Source of the DNA: Tannerellaceae bacterium
Lineage (GTDB): Bacteria > Bacteroidota > Bacteroidia > Bacteroidales > Tannerellaceae
NCBI GenBank assembly: GCA_021201295.1
Contig: JAJQFE010000069.1
Coordinates: forward strand, 62,001 to 126,000
Length of the DNA: 64,000 nt
Direction of reading: 5' to 3'
This document shows positions 30,998-40,819 of this stretch, in pieces (the first letter of the stretch is position 1; each line of letters starts with the position of its first letter). The translations under genes and the position numbers were made by a program. The notes beneath the pieces are model-generated. The model saw only the letters and a list, made by a program, of their open reading frames with translations. It did not search any database and had not been told where the DNA came from.

Positions 30998-32340
30998 ATG
31001 AAAAAGATCTTACTATATATACCTGCCTTTCTGTTACTATTCCCTTTGCAGTCAAAAACTCAGAAACAGGCATGGACATTAGAAGAGTGTATCAATTATG
31101 TCATTGAAAATAATATCACTCTGAAGCAAATTGAACTGGAGCAACAAGATCAGGAAGTGCTACTAAATACGAGCAGGAACAGTTGGCTTCCGAACCTGAA
31201 TGCCAATGTCGGACAGGATTTTAATTTCGGGCGCACCATTACTGAAGACAATACCTATGATAACATCAATACAGCTTCAACACAAGCTTATTTATTACTG
31301 AATATGCCTGTCTTTGATGGTTTTAAAATTCAGAATGATATTGCCGCACGTAAATTAGATCTACTTGCATCCATTGAAAATCTCAACAAAGCAAAAGAAG
31401 ATCTGGCCATGAATGTCACGTCTTATTATGTAACTGTCTTATTTAATAAGGAGATCCTGCACATTGCAGAACTGCAGGTGATCCTGAGTCAGGAACAGGT
31501 AGAACGGACAGAAGTCTTAGTCAATACCGGCAAAGTGCCTCTTTCACAATTATATGATATAAAAGCCCAGTTGGCAGATAATGAAGTGACTTTAGCGGAA
31601 GCAAGAAACAACATCAGCCTCTCTTTACTGGATCTTGTTCAAGCATTAGAGTTAGAATGAAGTGGGGGTAATTTCAATATAATAGAACCTTCTACGGAGA
31701 ATGTGATTGAAAAATACATGGGAAGTCTTTTGCCTCCGGATGATATATTTGATTATGCTGTTACTTTTAAACCACAAATTAAAGCACAGGAATATCTGTT
31801 GGAAGGGCAGAAAAAAATCTGAAAATTGCGCAGTCATCTTATTATCCACAGCTAAGCCTGAATGCTTCCTGGGGAAGCCGTTATTATCATGCTTATGGAG
31901 ATGAATATCCAAATGAAAGCTTTGGGAACTCCATTAAAAACAATGAAAGCAAAGGGATCAGTTTAAGCCTGAGCATCCCTATCTTCAATCGTTTCCAGGT
32001 CCGTAATAGTGTCAGAAGAGCCCGCTTAGGAATTTTGAATCAGGAATTGGAAATAGATAAAACTAAAAAGACATTATACAAAGAAATTCAGACGGCTTAC
32101 TTTAATGCGACAGCAGCACAGGAAAAATACATAGCTTCTGAGAAATCTGTAGAGGCCACACAAGAGGCTTTTAAGTATGCCGAAGAACGCTACAGTGCTG
32201 GAAAGAGTACAGCTTATGAATTCAATGAAGCAAAGACCAATTACGCAAAAAGTCTTTCGGAACTTGCTCAGGCGAAATACAACTTTATTTTCTGTGCTAA
32301 GATATTAGACTTCTATAACGGAATACCGATCACTCTTTGA
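30998..32340 (+). pseudogene. TolC-like outer-membrane efflux protein, in-frame TGA and frameshift
   Basis: The joined product is an outer-membrane factor of about 445 residues. It has a signal peptide (KKILLYIPAFLLLFPLQS), two TolC repeats (WTLEECINYVIENNITLKQ and later VRNSVRRARLGILNQELEI) and long helices. TGA at 31658-31660 interrupts LVQALELE/SGGNFNI in phase, from an Arg CGA or Trp TGG codon. A frameshift near 31805, where GGG should probably be GGGG, separates YLLEG from AEKNLKIAQSSYYPQL. The remaining 3' part is open to TAA at 32340. It would form the exit duct for the MacAB-like exporter. Confidence 0.87.
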
Positions 32341-32356
32341 AAAGAACATGGTTTAT

Positions 32357-32644
32357 AAAAGAAGAAGGTGTCCTAAAAGTAAAACAAGAAAATTAAAAAG
32401 TTACGATTTATAAGTAGTTACCCCAAAAGGGGTAACATGTGAATAACCCCGGGTGGAACCCGGGGTGTAGGCGAAACCCTCTCCACAACAACCCTGAAAG
32501 GGTTGAATCCGCTTCGGGGTTCATAGCGTGTGGCTGCTTTCCGCCACGGGTTTCACCCGCGGTTATTTATATTCAAGCCCTTTGGGCTTACAAGCTGTAA
32601 CTTTGTCAAAGAGCATATAGACTTTTGGGACAGCCTCTTCTTTT
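32357..32644. mobile_element. Candidate MITE or IS remnant with 24-bp terminal inverted repeats
   Basis: The ends are imperfect inverted repeats: AAAAGAAGAAGGTGTCC at 32357 and, reversed, AAAAGAAGAGGCTGTCC ending at 32644, each continuing to AAAAGT, with 21 of 24 positions equal. Homology continues inward through AAAGTTAC. Inside are several short hairpins, including GTTACCCC/GGGGTAAC, CCCCGGGT/ACCCGGGG, AACCCT/AGGGTT and AAGCCC/GGGCTT. There is no coding frame. GGCTGTCCCAAAAGT-like ends are common among insertion sequences, so this may be a non-autonomous derivative. No clear target duplication was found. Confidence 0.55.
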
Positions 32645-32662
32645 AATTTTATTTTTCTTATC

Positions 32663-33475
32663 TTATTTGAGAAGGCTATCCGGACAAAGATGCTCTTTTT
32701 CTATGTCTTTAAAATAGTTGTAAGTACCTACTTTGATTTCAGCACAGGCAGCTTCATCACAAACGATGATACCTTTCGGATGCAATTGCAGGGCTGTGAT
32801 TGTCCACATCTGATTGACAGACCCTTCTACTACTTGTTGTAATGCCCTGGCTTTGTTATGACCATTTACCATGATCAAAACTTCCTTGGCATCCAGCACG
32901 GTTCCGACTCCTACCGTAACAGATGTTTTAGGTACTTTTGTCACATCATTGTCAAAGAAACGCGAGTTTGCGATAATAGTATCTGCTGTCAATGTTTTTA
33001 TCCGGGTACGTGATGCTAAGGAAGAACCTGGTTCATTGAAGGCGATATGTCCGTCCGGACCGATACCCCCCAGGAACAGATCCACTCCACCTAATGCTTT
33101 CATCTTTGCTTCATAAGCAGCACATTCTGCTTCCAGATCTACTGCATTTCCATTCAGGATATTGACATTCTCCGGTTGAATATCTACATGGCTGAAAAAG
33201 TTATTCCACATAAATGAATGATAACTTTCAGGATGATTCTGTGGCAATCCGACATATTCATCCATATTAAAGGTAATTACATGCCGGAAAGAAACCAGTC
33301 CTTTTTTATTCAGATCTATCAGGTTTTTATACATACCAAGCGGAGAAGAGCCGGTTGGTAAGCCTAAAATAAAAGGTTTTTCTGCGGAAGGATTGGCATT
33401 TCTGATCTTCGCAGCAACATAATTGGCAGCCCATTTGGAGAGTTGCTCATAATTTGGTTCAATAATTAATCTCAT
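32663..33475 (-). CDS. nagB: Glucosamine-6-phosphate deaminase
   Basis: NagB converts glucosamine-6-phosphate to fructose-6-phosphate and ammonia, the last step in amino-sugar catabolism. The 270-residue product has [13 protein letters not shown], the [10 protein letters not shown] motif with the catalytic Asp, [18 protein letters not shown] with the catalytic His, and the allosteric-type segment [15 protein letters not shown]. The length matches E. coli NagB (266). It would receive product from the MurQ/MurK pathway encoded at 57.7-59.4 kb, after deacetylation by an enzyme not in this window. Intact. Confidence 0.97.
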   Translation of the reverse strand: MRLIIEPNYEQLSKWAANYVAAKIRNANPSAEKPFILGLPTGSSPLGMYKNLIDLNKKGLVSFRHVITFNMDEYVGLPQNHPESYHSFMWNNFFSHVDIQPENVNILNGNAVDLEAECAAYEAKMKALGGVDLFLGGIGPDGHIAFNEPGSSLASRTRIKTLTADTIIANSRFFDNDVTKVPKTSVTVGVGTVLDAKEVLIMVNGHNKARALQQVVEGSVNQMWTITALQLHPKGIIVCDEAACAEIKVGTYNYFKDIEKEHLCPDSLLK

Positions 33476-33497
33476 ATGTACTTATTTATAGGTGGAT

Positions 33498-34691
33498 TTA
33501 TACGTTTTTCAGTTTGTTTGCCATAGCTTCTCCCAAAGACAGACACTCTTCATAAGTATTAACAATCAATCCCTGTTTCTGTTCGACAGGTTCAGCAATC
33601 ACTTCCCATTTCATTTTTTCTCCAAAAGCAGCTAAATGTTTTACAGCAGCACCAGCCCAGGTAAATGAACCAAAATAACCATACAAACGATTTTTTACCT
33701 CCCGGGTTTCAATTTTATTTAAAACAGACTCTACTTCCGGATATAATTGATTACTATAAGTAGGAGAACCTACAATAATACCTTTATATTTAAATACATC
33801 TTTCAGAATAACAGAAGCATGGGTTTTGCTTACGTTATGCATTATTATATTCTTAACTCCATTCACAGCTAAAGAAGAAGCAATGGCTTCCGCCATCTGC
33901 TCGGTATGACCATACATACTACCATAAATAATAACCACACCTTTTTCTCCCTCATACCGGCTTAACCGGTCATAGATAGAGATGGTTTTAGTGATATTCT
34001 CACGCCACACCGGCCCATGTGTAGAACAAATAGTTTTAATTTCAAGTGAGGCTAACTTTTGTAAAGCTTTCTGTACCGGATTTCCATATTTACCCACAAT
34101 ATTTGAGTAGTAACGAATCATCTCTTCCCAGAAATGGTCTACATTCATTTCTTCGTCTATGATTCCTCCATCCAGTGTTCCAAAGGTGCCAAAAGCATCG
34201 GCAGAGAAAAGAATTTTATCTGTAGAATCATAAGTGACCATGACTTCCGGCCAGTGAACCATAGGAGCCATATAGAAAGTAAGCTCACAACGTCCAAGAG
34301 AGAGAGTATCTCCTTCTTTCACTTCATGAAGTCCGGTTGTAATACCGTGATACCCCTGCAACATACCAAAGGTACGGGCATTTCCTATGATCTGTACATT
34401 CGGGTATTGTTGTCTCAGGAGACGAATACTTCCGGCATGGTCAGGTTCCATATGATCTACGATCAGATAGTCTAAGGTACGACCCTCCAGGGCATCTTCT
34501 ATTTTTTTCAGAAAAATATCAGAGTAACAGACATCTACCGTATCTACTAAAACGGTTTTCTCATCTACAATCAAATAAGAATTATAAGATACGCCATACG
34601 GTAAAGGCCACATATTTTCAAATAAGGGCTTTTGCCGGTCATTTACTCCTACATAAAAAACCTTCTCAGCAATTTCTTTTAACTTATACAT
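33498..34691 (-). CDS. Flavodiiron protein (FprA/ROO type)
   Basis: A 397-residue A-type flavodiiron protein. The N-terminal MBL-like diiron domain has DHMEPDHAGS and MVHWPEVMVTYD, with later SADAFG and STHGPVW supplying further ligands. The C-terminal flavodoxin domain starts near 250 with VVIIYGSMYGHTEQMAEAIA and holds VGSPTYSNQLYPEV and GSFTWAGAAV. These enzymes reduce oxygen to water or nitric oxide to N2O and protect anaerobes. The ATG at 34691 is used rather than an upstream GTG because it sits two bases after the lgt stop. Intact; probably cotranscribed with lgt. Confidence 0.94.
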   Translation of the reverse strand: MYKLKEIAEKVFYVGVNDRQKPLFENMWPLPYGVSYNSYLIVDEKTVLVDTVDVCYSDIFLKKIEDALEGRTLDYLIVDHMEPDHAGSIRLLRQQYPNVQIIGNARTFGMLQGYHGITTGLHEVKEGDTLSLGRCELTFYMAPMVHWPEVMVTYDSTDKILFSADAFGTFGTLDGGIIDEEMNVDHFWEEMIRYYSNIVGKYGNPVQKALQKLASLEIKTICSTHGPVWRENITKTISIYDRLSRYEGEKGVVIIYGSMYGHTEQMAEAIASSLAVNGVKNIIMHNVSKTHASVILKDVFKYKGIIVGSPTYSNQLYPEVESVLNKIETREVKNRLYGYFGSFTWAGAAVKHLAAFGEKMKWEVIAEPVEQKQGLIVNTYEECLSLGEAMANKLKNV

Positions 34692-34693
34692 AA

Positions 34694-35521
34694 TCACTTA
34701 CAATCTTTTGATCTTTTTAATGCACGCCATACACACCATATGCCTAATATAACAAATGGAATGCTCAGCCACTGCCCCATATTTAAGATCATTCCGTCTT
34801 CAAATTCTTCCTGATTATTTTTAAGCAGTTCAATAAGGATACGGGAACCAAATACGAGGATCATAAATATACCAAAAATAAATCCCTCTTTTTTATAGGT
34901 CTCCTTCTTAAAATAGAGCCACATGCAAAGGAAGAAGGTAAACAAATACACGCCGGCTTCATACAATTGAGTCGGATGGCTCGGTGGAGAAAAGATAGGC
35001 TCAGCTCCCATTCTCCAGGCATGTAGATTTTCAATAAAACGGAAACTCCAGGGAAGATCTGTCGGATGTCCGTAAATCTCATGATTCATGAGATTCCCTA
35101 AACGAATCATAGCCGCAACCAGCCCGGTCGGAACAACCAGTTTATCAAACGTCCACAGCATGCTTTTATGTGTGGCCCGTTTGGAATAAAAATAAATAGC
35201 CACAATAATACCTAAGGTACCTCCGTGGCTTGCCAATCCTCCTTCCCAGACTTTTAATATTTCCAGCGGATGAGCCAGATAATATTCCGGAGCATAGAAC
35301 AAGCAATGTCCTAACCTGGCGCCAATAATAGTACCTAACACCGTGTACATTAAAAGAGAGTCTATCCATTCCGGATTCAGATTCTCTTTTTTCCACATTC
35401 TGGCTACAATCATATAGCCAATTGCAAAACCGATAGCAAAAGCTAATCCATACCAGCGGATTTCACGGGGACCTATGGTAAATATGGCCGGATCAGCTGT
35501 CCAGGTTACAAAATTCAACAT
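34694..35521 (-). CDS. lgt: Prolipoprotein diacylglyceryl transferase
   Basis: Lgt attaches diacylglycerol to the lipobox cysteine of lipoproteins at the inner membrane. The 275-residue protein has seven hydrophobic segments. It also has the conserved IREIRWYGLAFAIGF-like opening (here PREIRWYGLAFAIGF), LGARLGHCLFY, GGLASHGGTLG, the family signature RLGNLMNHEIYGHPTDLPW, and HPTQLYEAGVY. Its retention agrees with several intact lipoproteins in the window. It precedes the flavodiiron gene by two bases. Intact. Confidence 0.97.
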   Translation of the reverse strand: MLNFVTWTADPAIFTIGPREIRWYGLAFAIGFAIGYMIVARMWKKENLNPEWIDSLLMYTVLGTIIGARLGHCLFYAPEYYLAHPLEILKVWEGGLASHGGTLGIIVAIYFYSKRATHKSMLWTFDKLVVPTGLVAAMIRLGNLMNHEIYGHPTDLPWSFRFIENLHAWRMGAEPIFSPPSHPTQLYEAGVYLFTFFLCMWLYFKKETYKKEGFIFGIFMILVFGSRILIELLKNNQEEFEDGMILNMGQWLSIPFVILGIWCVWRALKRSKDCK

Positions 35522-35537
35522 ACTATTTTAAATTAAG

Positions 35538-35605
35538 AATGGACAATTGAAAAATGGATCAGAGATATTCGTATAACCCAGGATATCCGTTTTCAGTTGT
35601 CCATT
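35538..35605. terminator. Long imperfect hairpin between ddh and lgt
   Basis: AATGGACAATTGAAAA pairs with TTTTCAGTTGTCCATT across a 36-base loop, with one mismatch. A T-run follows only on the plus strand, while both neighbours are on the minus strand, so terminator function is uncertain. Confidence 0.4.
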
Positions 35606-35609
35606 TTTA

Positions 35610-36506
35610 TTATACAAGTCTTCTGATCAGATCTTCTTTATCACCGTACAACATATCGATCATAGGAAGTTCGATCATCGTGTAGGCTCCCGGCTTTTGT
35701 TTGAAACTTGCACGGGCAACAGCAATCAGTATTTGTGCAGTCAATGCCGGATTATTGATTTTCATATCAAACTCGATCAACTAATTTTGAGTCTGGCCTG
35801 ATACACCTTTGCGAACCAGATTCACACCATGTCCCATATCTAACAGGTTGTCCACACAATCTACCTGAATTACATGGGTATCATCATGTACAAAATAATC
35901 ATCCGCTTTGATAGCAGCAGCCACTTTCTCAAATTCATATCCATCTTTTACTTCTATATAAACCATCCGGCGATGGATTCCTGTACCTACCGGAATAGTC
36001 ATACTTAGAGCTGCTTTCACTCCTTCAATAGCTTTTACGGCAACTGTATGGCCCATACTCATTCCCGGGCCAAAGTTCGTATAGGTAATACCTTTCGGAA
36101 CCATCGCCTCCAACAGAGCACGAACTATAGAGTCACTTCCCGGATTCCAGCCTGCGGAAATAACTGCTACTGAATTATTTGCTTTGGCTACTTCATCCAG
36201 TGAACGGCGAAGCTCTACAATACCACCATGTATATCAAAGCTATCGACCGTATGAATACCCATCGCCAGAATCTCTTTAGCAAATTTTTCAACACTCCGG
36301 GTTGGAGTAGCCAACACGGCAACGTCTACATTCTTTAATTTTGCCACGCTGTCAGTCACCGGATAAGATTTCAATTCTTCCGGAATATGAGTCGAATCAC
36401 GACGCACAATTCCTGCAACTTCAAAATCCGAAGCTGCTAAAATAGCTTCCAATACATACTTTCCAATATTGCCATACCCAACGATGGCAGCTCTGATCTT
36501 TTTCAT
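35610..36506 (-). pseudogene. ddh: Meso-diaminopimelate dehydrogenase, in-frame TAG
   Basis: The frame codes for 298 residues, the normal length. It has the NADPH-binding AAIVGYGNIGKYVLEAI, VLATPTRSVEKFA, the substrate region SAGWNPGSDSIVRALLE and FGPGMSMGHTVAVKAI. TAG at 35781-35783 (codon 242) interrupts [24 protein letters not shown]. Relatives have Gln here (TQNQL), so CAG to TAG by one transition is very likely. The enzyme makes meso-DAP directly from tetrahydrodipicolinate for peptidoglycan and lysine. Loss would be tolerable only if another DAP route (for example DapL) remains. There is no other damage in the 57 codons after the stop. Confidence 0.93.
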
Positions 36507-36550
36507 ATATTTATTCTTATTTTTTTCAACCAGCTACAAAGGTATAAAAA

Positions 36551-36687
36551 AGTAGTTAGTAGTGGTTAGTTGGTAAGTAGTAGATTTTTAAAAACGTCTA
36601 AAATTCAAACATACAATATGTTAACCCTTTCAAAAACGGGTTTTTCTTCTGACTCTACTAATTACCGGCTATCCACTACCAACTACT
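36551..36687. repeat. 33-bp inverted repeat pair (AGTAGTTA type)
   Basis: Arms at 36551-36583 and 36655-36687 are complementary at 28 of 33 positions; the left arm begins AGTAGTTAGTAGTGG. They enclose 71 bases that include a small AACCC/GGGTT hairpin with a T-run. The arm sequence recalls the AGTAGTTA-containing repeats in the 57-61 kb cluster. It lies between two minus-strand genes. Confidence 0.65.
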
Positions 36688-36709
36688 GGAAAATAGCTTG
36701 CTCTGTTTC

Positions 36710-37702
36710 TTATTTTTTTTCAAAAAATGCATCAAATGCATGTGCCGAAGGCTGGAAGTCTACTCGCTTAACCAGTTCACAGGATTCGCGGGCACCATGC
36801 TCACGGTCCATAGCACTGTCTTCCCATTCCACAGAAAGTGGCCCCTGATAACCGATAGAGTTCAGCGCACGGATAATTTCTTCAAAATTAATACGGCCAC
36901 GTCCCAGACTCCGGAAGTTCCAGTATCTTCGGGGATCACCAAAAGTTACATGTCCTCCGAATACTCCCACCTCTTTTGGAATATCACTCCAGTACACATC
37001 CTTCATATGGACATGAAAGATCCGTTCCGGGAATTTATAGATAAAATCAACATAATCAACACCCTGGTATCCTAAATGACTGGGATCATAATTGAATCCA
37101 AAAGCCGGATGATAATCCAGGGCTTCCAAAGTACGACGGGCAGAGAAAGTATCAAACGCAATTTCTGTAGGATGTACTTCCAGTGCATACCGGATACCTA
37201 ACTTTTCATATTCATTCAGAATAGGAATGAAACGGCGGGCAAAATCCTCATACCCTTTCTCAATCAATGTTTCCGGAACAGGAGGAAAAGAATAAAGGTA
37301 GTGCCAGATAGAACTTCCTGTAAAACCTACTACCGTATCCACACCCAAAGCTTTTGCTGCATATGCCGTACGAATTAACTCTTCAGATGCACGCTGAGAT
37401 ACACCTTCCGGATCCCCATCTCCCCAGATATAATCCGGAAGAATAGACTGATGCCTGAAATCTATATTATCACATACAGCCTGTCCGACCAGGTGGGTGG
37501 AAATCGTTTTCAACTCCAGGTCATAAGCAGCTAACAGATCTTTTATTCCCTGGTAATAGGCGGGGTCAGTCTGGCGTACATCCAAATGATCCGGTAAGCC
37601 CAGCTCAACGCCATCATAGCCAAAGGCTTTTGCTTTCTGACAAACTGTTTCCAGTGGTAAATCACCCCATTGTAAGGTATACAAAGTTACTAATCGTCCC
37701 AT
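36710..37702 (-). CDS. Sugar phosphate isomerase/epimerase (AP2Ec TIM barrel)
   Basis: A 330-residue protein of the xylose isomerase-like TIM-barrel family. Metal-binding motifs occur in order: [56 protein letters not shown] and [11 protein letters not shown], which supply the Glu, Asp, His and Glu ligands. Family members isomerise or epimerise sugars, inositols or hydroxypyruvate, with substrate not predictable from sequence. Neighbours do not indicate a pathway. The frame is intact. Confidence 0.85.
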   Translation of the reverse strand: MGRLVTLYTLQWGDLPLETVCQKAKAFGYDGVELGLPDHLDVRQTDPAYYQGIKDLLAAYDLELKTISTHLVGQAVCDNIDFRHQSILPDYIWGDGDPEGVSQRASEELIRTAYAAKALGVDTVVGFTGSSIWHYLYSFPPVPETLIEKGYEDFARRFIPILNEYEKLGIRYALEVHPTEIAFDTFSARRTLEALDYHPAFGFNYDPSHLGYQGVDYVDFIYKFPERIFHVHMKDVYWSDIPKEVGVFGGHVTFGDPRRYWNFRSLGRGRINFEEIIRALNSIGYQGPLSVEWEDSAMDREHGARESCELVKRVDFQPSAHAFDAFFEKK

Positions 37703-37866
37703 TGTTTTTAATTTATAAGTGGTTTAATTTAAATAGAGATTAATTGTATATATGATAAAACTAAAAAAATATGTCCTCAAAGGAAAAGTTTCCCTCTTAA
37801 TATTTTCTAAATCATTTACTTTATATTTTCTTTGTAGCGAAGAAATGGATAGATAAAAATCCATGT

Positions 37867-38850
37867 ATGTCAAACCTTAACCAATTAAACCCGTATGAAA
37901 AATTAATCGTATGCGCCTATGCGCTGGTATTTTGTTTTATTAGTTGTGAAAATGATCCTTCTCCTGAAGAGAAAATCCCTGAATTTACCAGTTATGCAAT
38001 TCGGATCCATATCCAACCACAGGCGGATATTGAATCTTTTCCCGAAACCAAAAGTATACCGGATGGTATTCCAGGTGAACCAACCACCAAAGACTCCGGA
38101 GAAGAGGAAAGCTCCCTCCCATTTTCTATCATAGAATATGTGGTATATGATCTGAAAGCCGATACCTTAGTACATCATTTTTCTTTAAACAAAGAAAATT
38201 CGGAAGACAGTAAATTTGGAGTACATCTGTATGACACCTTACAAACCGGAGAATATCGTTTATGTTTTCTTGCCCATTCCGTATAGGAACGAACGTTTAC
38301 GGAGGAAAGGATGGTTACTTTTCCCGAACCGGGAGATTCTTTCTACACGTTCAAAAATATTTCAGTAGATGAATATATCAGGGATACACCCGTTGAGATT
38401 CTGCTTAAACGAAAAGTTAGCCGGGTTGAGTTTGTACCTAAAGACACGCTTCCTGAAGATATAGGAACTATCAGGATTATAGCTGATGGGATCTATAATA
38501 CCCTGAATATGTATACAGGAATAACAGAGCTATCGACTGTACCCTTTGATAAAACCTACCAGTTATCAAAAGCAGCCGAATCAACCAGTCCAAAGCAAAG
38601 TCACGGATTTTTCACATTTGTGCCTCAGGCAGACCAAAATAAAATTAATCAGGTAAACCTAAATACTTATAATGATATGAATGAAATAATCCGTCTCCGG
38701 GAAATCCATCAGATTCCTATTTATGAAAACCAGATTACCCGTTATACCACGACGCTTTACCATCCAGCTATTTCCGATGGAGATTTCCAGATAGATCTGG
38801 AAATAGATGAAGACTGGGAAGAAGATATAGAGAACGAAATTACAGATTAA
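37867..38850 (+). pseudogene. Mfa2/FimB-like fimbrial lipoprotein, in-frame TAG
   Basis: The frame encodes 327 residues of a lipoprotein with a hydrophobic leader and lipobox-like CFISC. The FimB/Mfa2-type sequence includes YVVYDLKADTLVHHFSL, TLQTGEYRLCFLAHS and LKRKVSRVEFVP. TAG at 38284-38286 (codon 140) is in phase with ERTFTEERMVTFPEPGDSFY, and CAG to TAG is the simplest origin. Mfa2-like proteins anchor and cap fimbriae on the outer membrane. No fimbrillin gene is adjacent. The 188 codons after the stop have no further lesion. The family assignment rests on pattern alone. Confidence 0.7.
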
Positions 38851-38859
38851 AATTCCAAA

Positions 38860-39040
38860 AGTCAGCCAAGCCAGGTAATAAATAGAAGACCAATTCTATA
38901 TGGTTGTGCAATAGCCATACCGATAGAACCTCCTGAAGAGCATGGAATTGCTGCACTAATGTTCTCCTTTTTCCGAAAAATTACAGAGTATTAGTTGCAA
39001 CAATTCTACGCTCTTTCCTGTCATTTTTTATTGGCTGACT
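38860..39040. repeat. 10-bp inverted repeat in the 38.85-39.16 kb gap
   Basis: AGTCAGCCAA at 38860-38869 and TTGGCTGACT at 39031-39040 are exact complements 161 bases apart. The 309-base gap between the fimbrial lipoprotein and the tRNA-Arg terminator has no credible ORF. The pair may be chance or the ends of a degraded element. Confidence 0.35.
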
Positions 39041-39123
39041 CCAGATCACTTTTTTATAATTAAAGAATTTACTAACAGATAGCCTATATCAAGGAGTATT
39101 TTTCTATTTACAAGAACAAAAAC

Positions 39124-39157
39124 AAAAAAACCAGCCAGAATAAACTGACCGGTTTTT
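39124..39157 (-). terminator. Intrinsic terminator of tRNA-Arg
   Basis: On the minus strand AAAAACCGGTCAG pairs over 13 positions, two as G-U, with CTGGCTGGTTTTT, and the T-run continues. It begins three bases after the tRNA 3' end. Confidence 0.88.
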
Positions 39158-39159
39158 CG

Positions 39160-39231
39160 TAGTCCCGCCGGGAATCGAACCCGGATCTACGGTTTAGGAA
39201 ACCGCTATTCTATCCATTGAACTACAAGACC
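39160..39231 (-). tRNA. tRNA-Arg (anticodon CCT)
   Basis: A 72-base cloverleaf. The acceptor stem GGTCTTG pairs with CGGGACT (with G-U pairs), the D-arm is present, and the anticodon loop TTCCTAA carries CCT for AGG codons. The T-arm is CCGGG-TTCGATT-CCCGG. The discriminator is A and CCA is not encoded. A strong terminator follows directly. Confidence 0.94.
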
Positions 39232-39336
39232 TCTTATTATTTTTAATATATTTGCTCCAAATCGTAGAGAATTTTCTTCTCCGGGCGCAAAAGTATAATC
39301 TTTTAAGCAGACCAGCAAAAAACGATATGAATATCA

Positions 39337-40062
39337 CTAATCAAATAAACTCTGCATAATTGAAACGGACTTTAATTCGCCGACTTCCGGTAAATGCAAA
39401 CGGTAATATTCAAGGATACGATTGATAATGTCCACCCGTTCCTGGCGGGAAAAAGTATACAAAGACATATTTTCATAACTGATCCGGAACAACCGGGCAA
39501 AAACCTGGCTTTCTTCCCTGTTCAAATAATGCCGGTGAGTAGGGATATGATCCAGGAAAACACCATTCTGCATATCAAAATAAGCACCTTCCTGATATGC
39601 TTCTATATTAGGAAATACTCCCATATAACTTAATAACTGCAATAAAAATACCAGATGGAAATTAGCAATTCCTTTTTCTGATATCTCTAACAATTCAATC
39701 GAACGGTACAAATAATCAAATAAACGCGGATCCGGCTTGGTTTCCTTCACCACACGCAGAATGACTTCAGCTAAAAAAAGAGCAACTACATTCCTGACAG
39801 GATCTGTAAATATTTCCGTAAACGGAAAACAAAGTTTAGTTTCACGAATCCGGTGGAGATCCCTTTTGTTTTTATGGTCTACTTCCATATCTAAAATAGA
39901 CAAAGGCATAAATAACGCATTTGAAACCGTACTCTTCTTACCCCGGGAACGGGAAACCAGATAAGATGCACGGCCAAATGCTTCCGTATACATATAAATA
40001 ATATAATACTTATCATTATAAGGAATAGAATGCAATACTATTCCACGCGTCTTATACAACAT
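39337..40062 (-). CDS. recO: DNA repair protein RecO
   Basis: RecO loads RecA at gaps with RecF and RecR and anneals complementary strands. The 241-residue protein starts with the OB-fold segment MLYKTRGIVLHSIPYNDK and continues with VSRSRGKKSTVSNALFMPLS, then the helical C-terminal domain (LFDYLYRSIELLEI, LLQLLSYMGVFPNI). The track frame extends 42 codons upstream, but those residues overlap the divergent DUF2721 promoter region and are absent from RecO proteins, so ATG 40062 is used. It ends with TAG, so TAG is a normal stop in this organism. Intact. Confidence 0.93.
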   Translation of the reverse strand: MLYKTRGIVLHSIPYNDKYYIIYMYTEAFGRASYLVSRSRGKKSTVSNALFMPLSILDMEVDHKNKRDLHRIRETKLCFPFTEIFTDPVRNVVALFLAEVILRVVKETKPDPRLFDYLYRSIELLEISEKGIANFHLVFLLQLLSYMGVFPNIEAYQEGAYFDMQNGVFLDHIPTHRHYLNREESQVFARLFRISYENMSLYTFSRQERVDIINRILEYYRLHLPEVGELKSVSIMQSLFD

Positions 40063-40188
40063 ACCACTTTTCTTTATAAACAAAGATACGAAATAAATCA
40101 GCAACCTCTTTGCCATCAGGACAGTTATATAGATAATATCTATAATAAAAGATGTAAATTTGTATTTCATATAAAACAAGAGAAACAT

Positions 40189-40578
40189 ATGTTAGATCTT
40201 ACCACACCATCGTTACTGTTTTCCGCGATTTCTTTAATCTTACTCGCTTATACCAACCGGTTTGTTTCGTATGCCGAAGTAGTACGGGCACTGAAAGAAA
40301 GCCATCAGAAAAACCCGGACCCCAGAAACCTCCAGCAGATCAGTAACCTCCGTACCAGACTCTACTTAATACGTTCTATGCAGATATTAGGCATTATGAG
40401 CCTGCTGTTTTGTGTGATTTCCATGTTCTTTATTTATATTTCCTGGCAGATACCGGCCGCCTGGATCTTTGGGATGGCTTTAGTATTACTGGCAGCTTCA
40501 CTCTGTGTATGTATCTGGGAAATAAATATTTCTGTTAAAGCCCTCGAGATACACTTACAGGATATTGGTTCTAAATAG
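40189..40578 (+). CDS. DUF2721 membrane protein
   Basis: A 129-residue protein with three hydrophobic helices: LLFSAISLILLAYTNRFVSY, SMQILGIMSLLFCVISMFF and AAWIFGMALVLLAASLCVCI. The charged loop RNLQQISNLRTRLYLIR between the first and second helices is typical of DUF2721 proteins. Function is unknown. I start at ATG 40189 and not at the upstream codon at 40030, because the extra 53 residues lie opposite the recO start and are not hydrophobic. Intact and divergent from recO. Confidence 0.8.
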   Translation: MLDLTTPSLLFSAISLILLAYTNRFVSYAEVVRALKESHQKNPDPRNLQQISNLRTRLYLIRSMQILGIMSLLFCVISMFFIYISWQIPAAWIFGMALVLLAASLCVCIWEINISVKALEIHLQDIGSK

Positions 40579-40620
40579 AAGTTAAATCGCAAAATTCTTT
40601 TAATTTTTCTGTTGAAATCT

Positions 40621-40651
40621 TTTGGTAATTTCCAGAGATGGTCTATCTTTG
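40621..40651 (+). promoter_or_regulatory. Promoter of tRNA-Glu/rpsT
   Basis: TTTG at 40621-40624 and TATCTTTG at 40644-40651 are separated by 19 bases, an exact match to the Bacteroidota housekeeping promoter (TTTG-N19-TAnnTTTG). It is the clearest promoter in the window and would drive tRNA-Glu and rpsT. Confidence 0.85.
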
Positions 40652-40709
40652 CACTCGCATTCGGGAATTCATTTCCCAACGTGCTAAAAGTTAAGAACTT
40701 TGATATGCT

Positions 40710-40781
40710 GGCCCATTCGTCTATCGGTTAGGACGCAAGATTTTCATTCTTGAAAGAGGGGTTCGACTCCCCTATGGGCTA
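40710..40781 (+). tRNA. tRNA-Glu (anticodon TTC), copy 1
   Basis: A 72-base cloverleaf. The acceptor GGCCCAT pairs with ATGGGCT, anticodon loop TTTTCAT carries TTC, and the T-arm is AGGGG-TTCGACT-CCCCT with five Watson-Crick pairs. The discriminator is A and CCA is not encoded. It lies between a strong promoter and rpsT. Confidence 0.95.
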
Positions 40782-40819
40782 CAATAAACAAAATTATAAA
40801 TTAAGAGGATAGCTAAGAA

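Noticed and set aside
32357-32644. CRISPR array
   Set aside because: The repeats are varied hairpins of different sequence and spacing, with no constant repeat and no cas genes.
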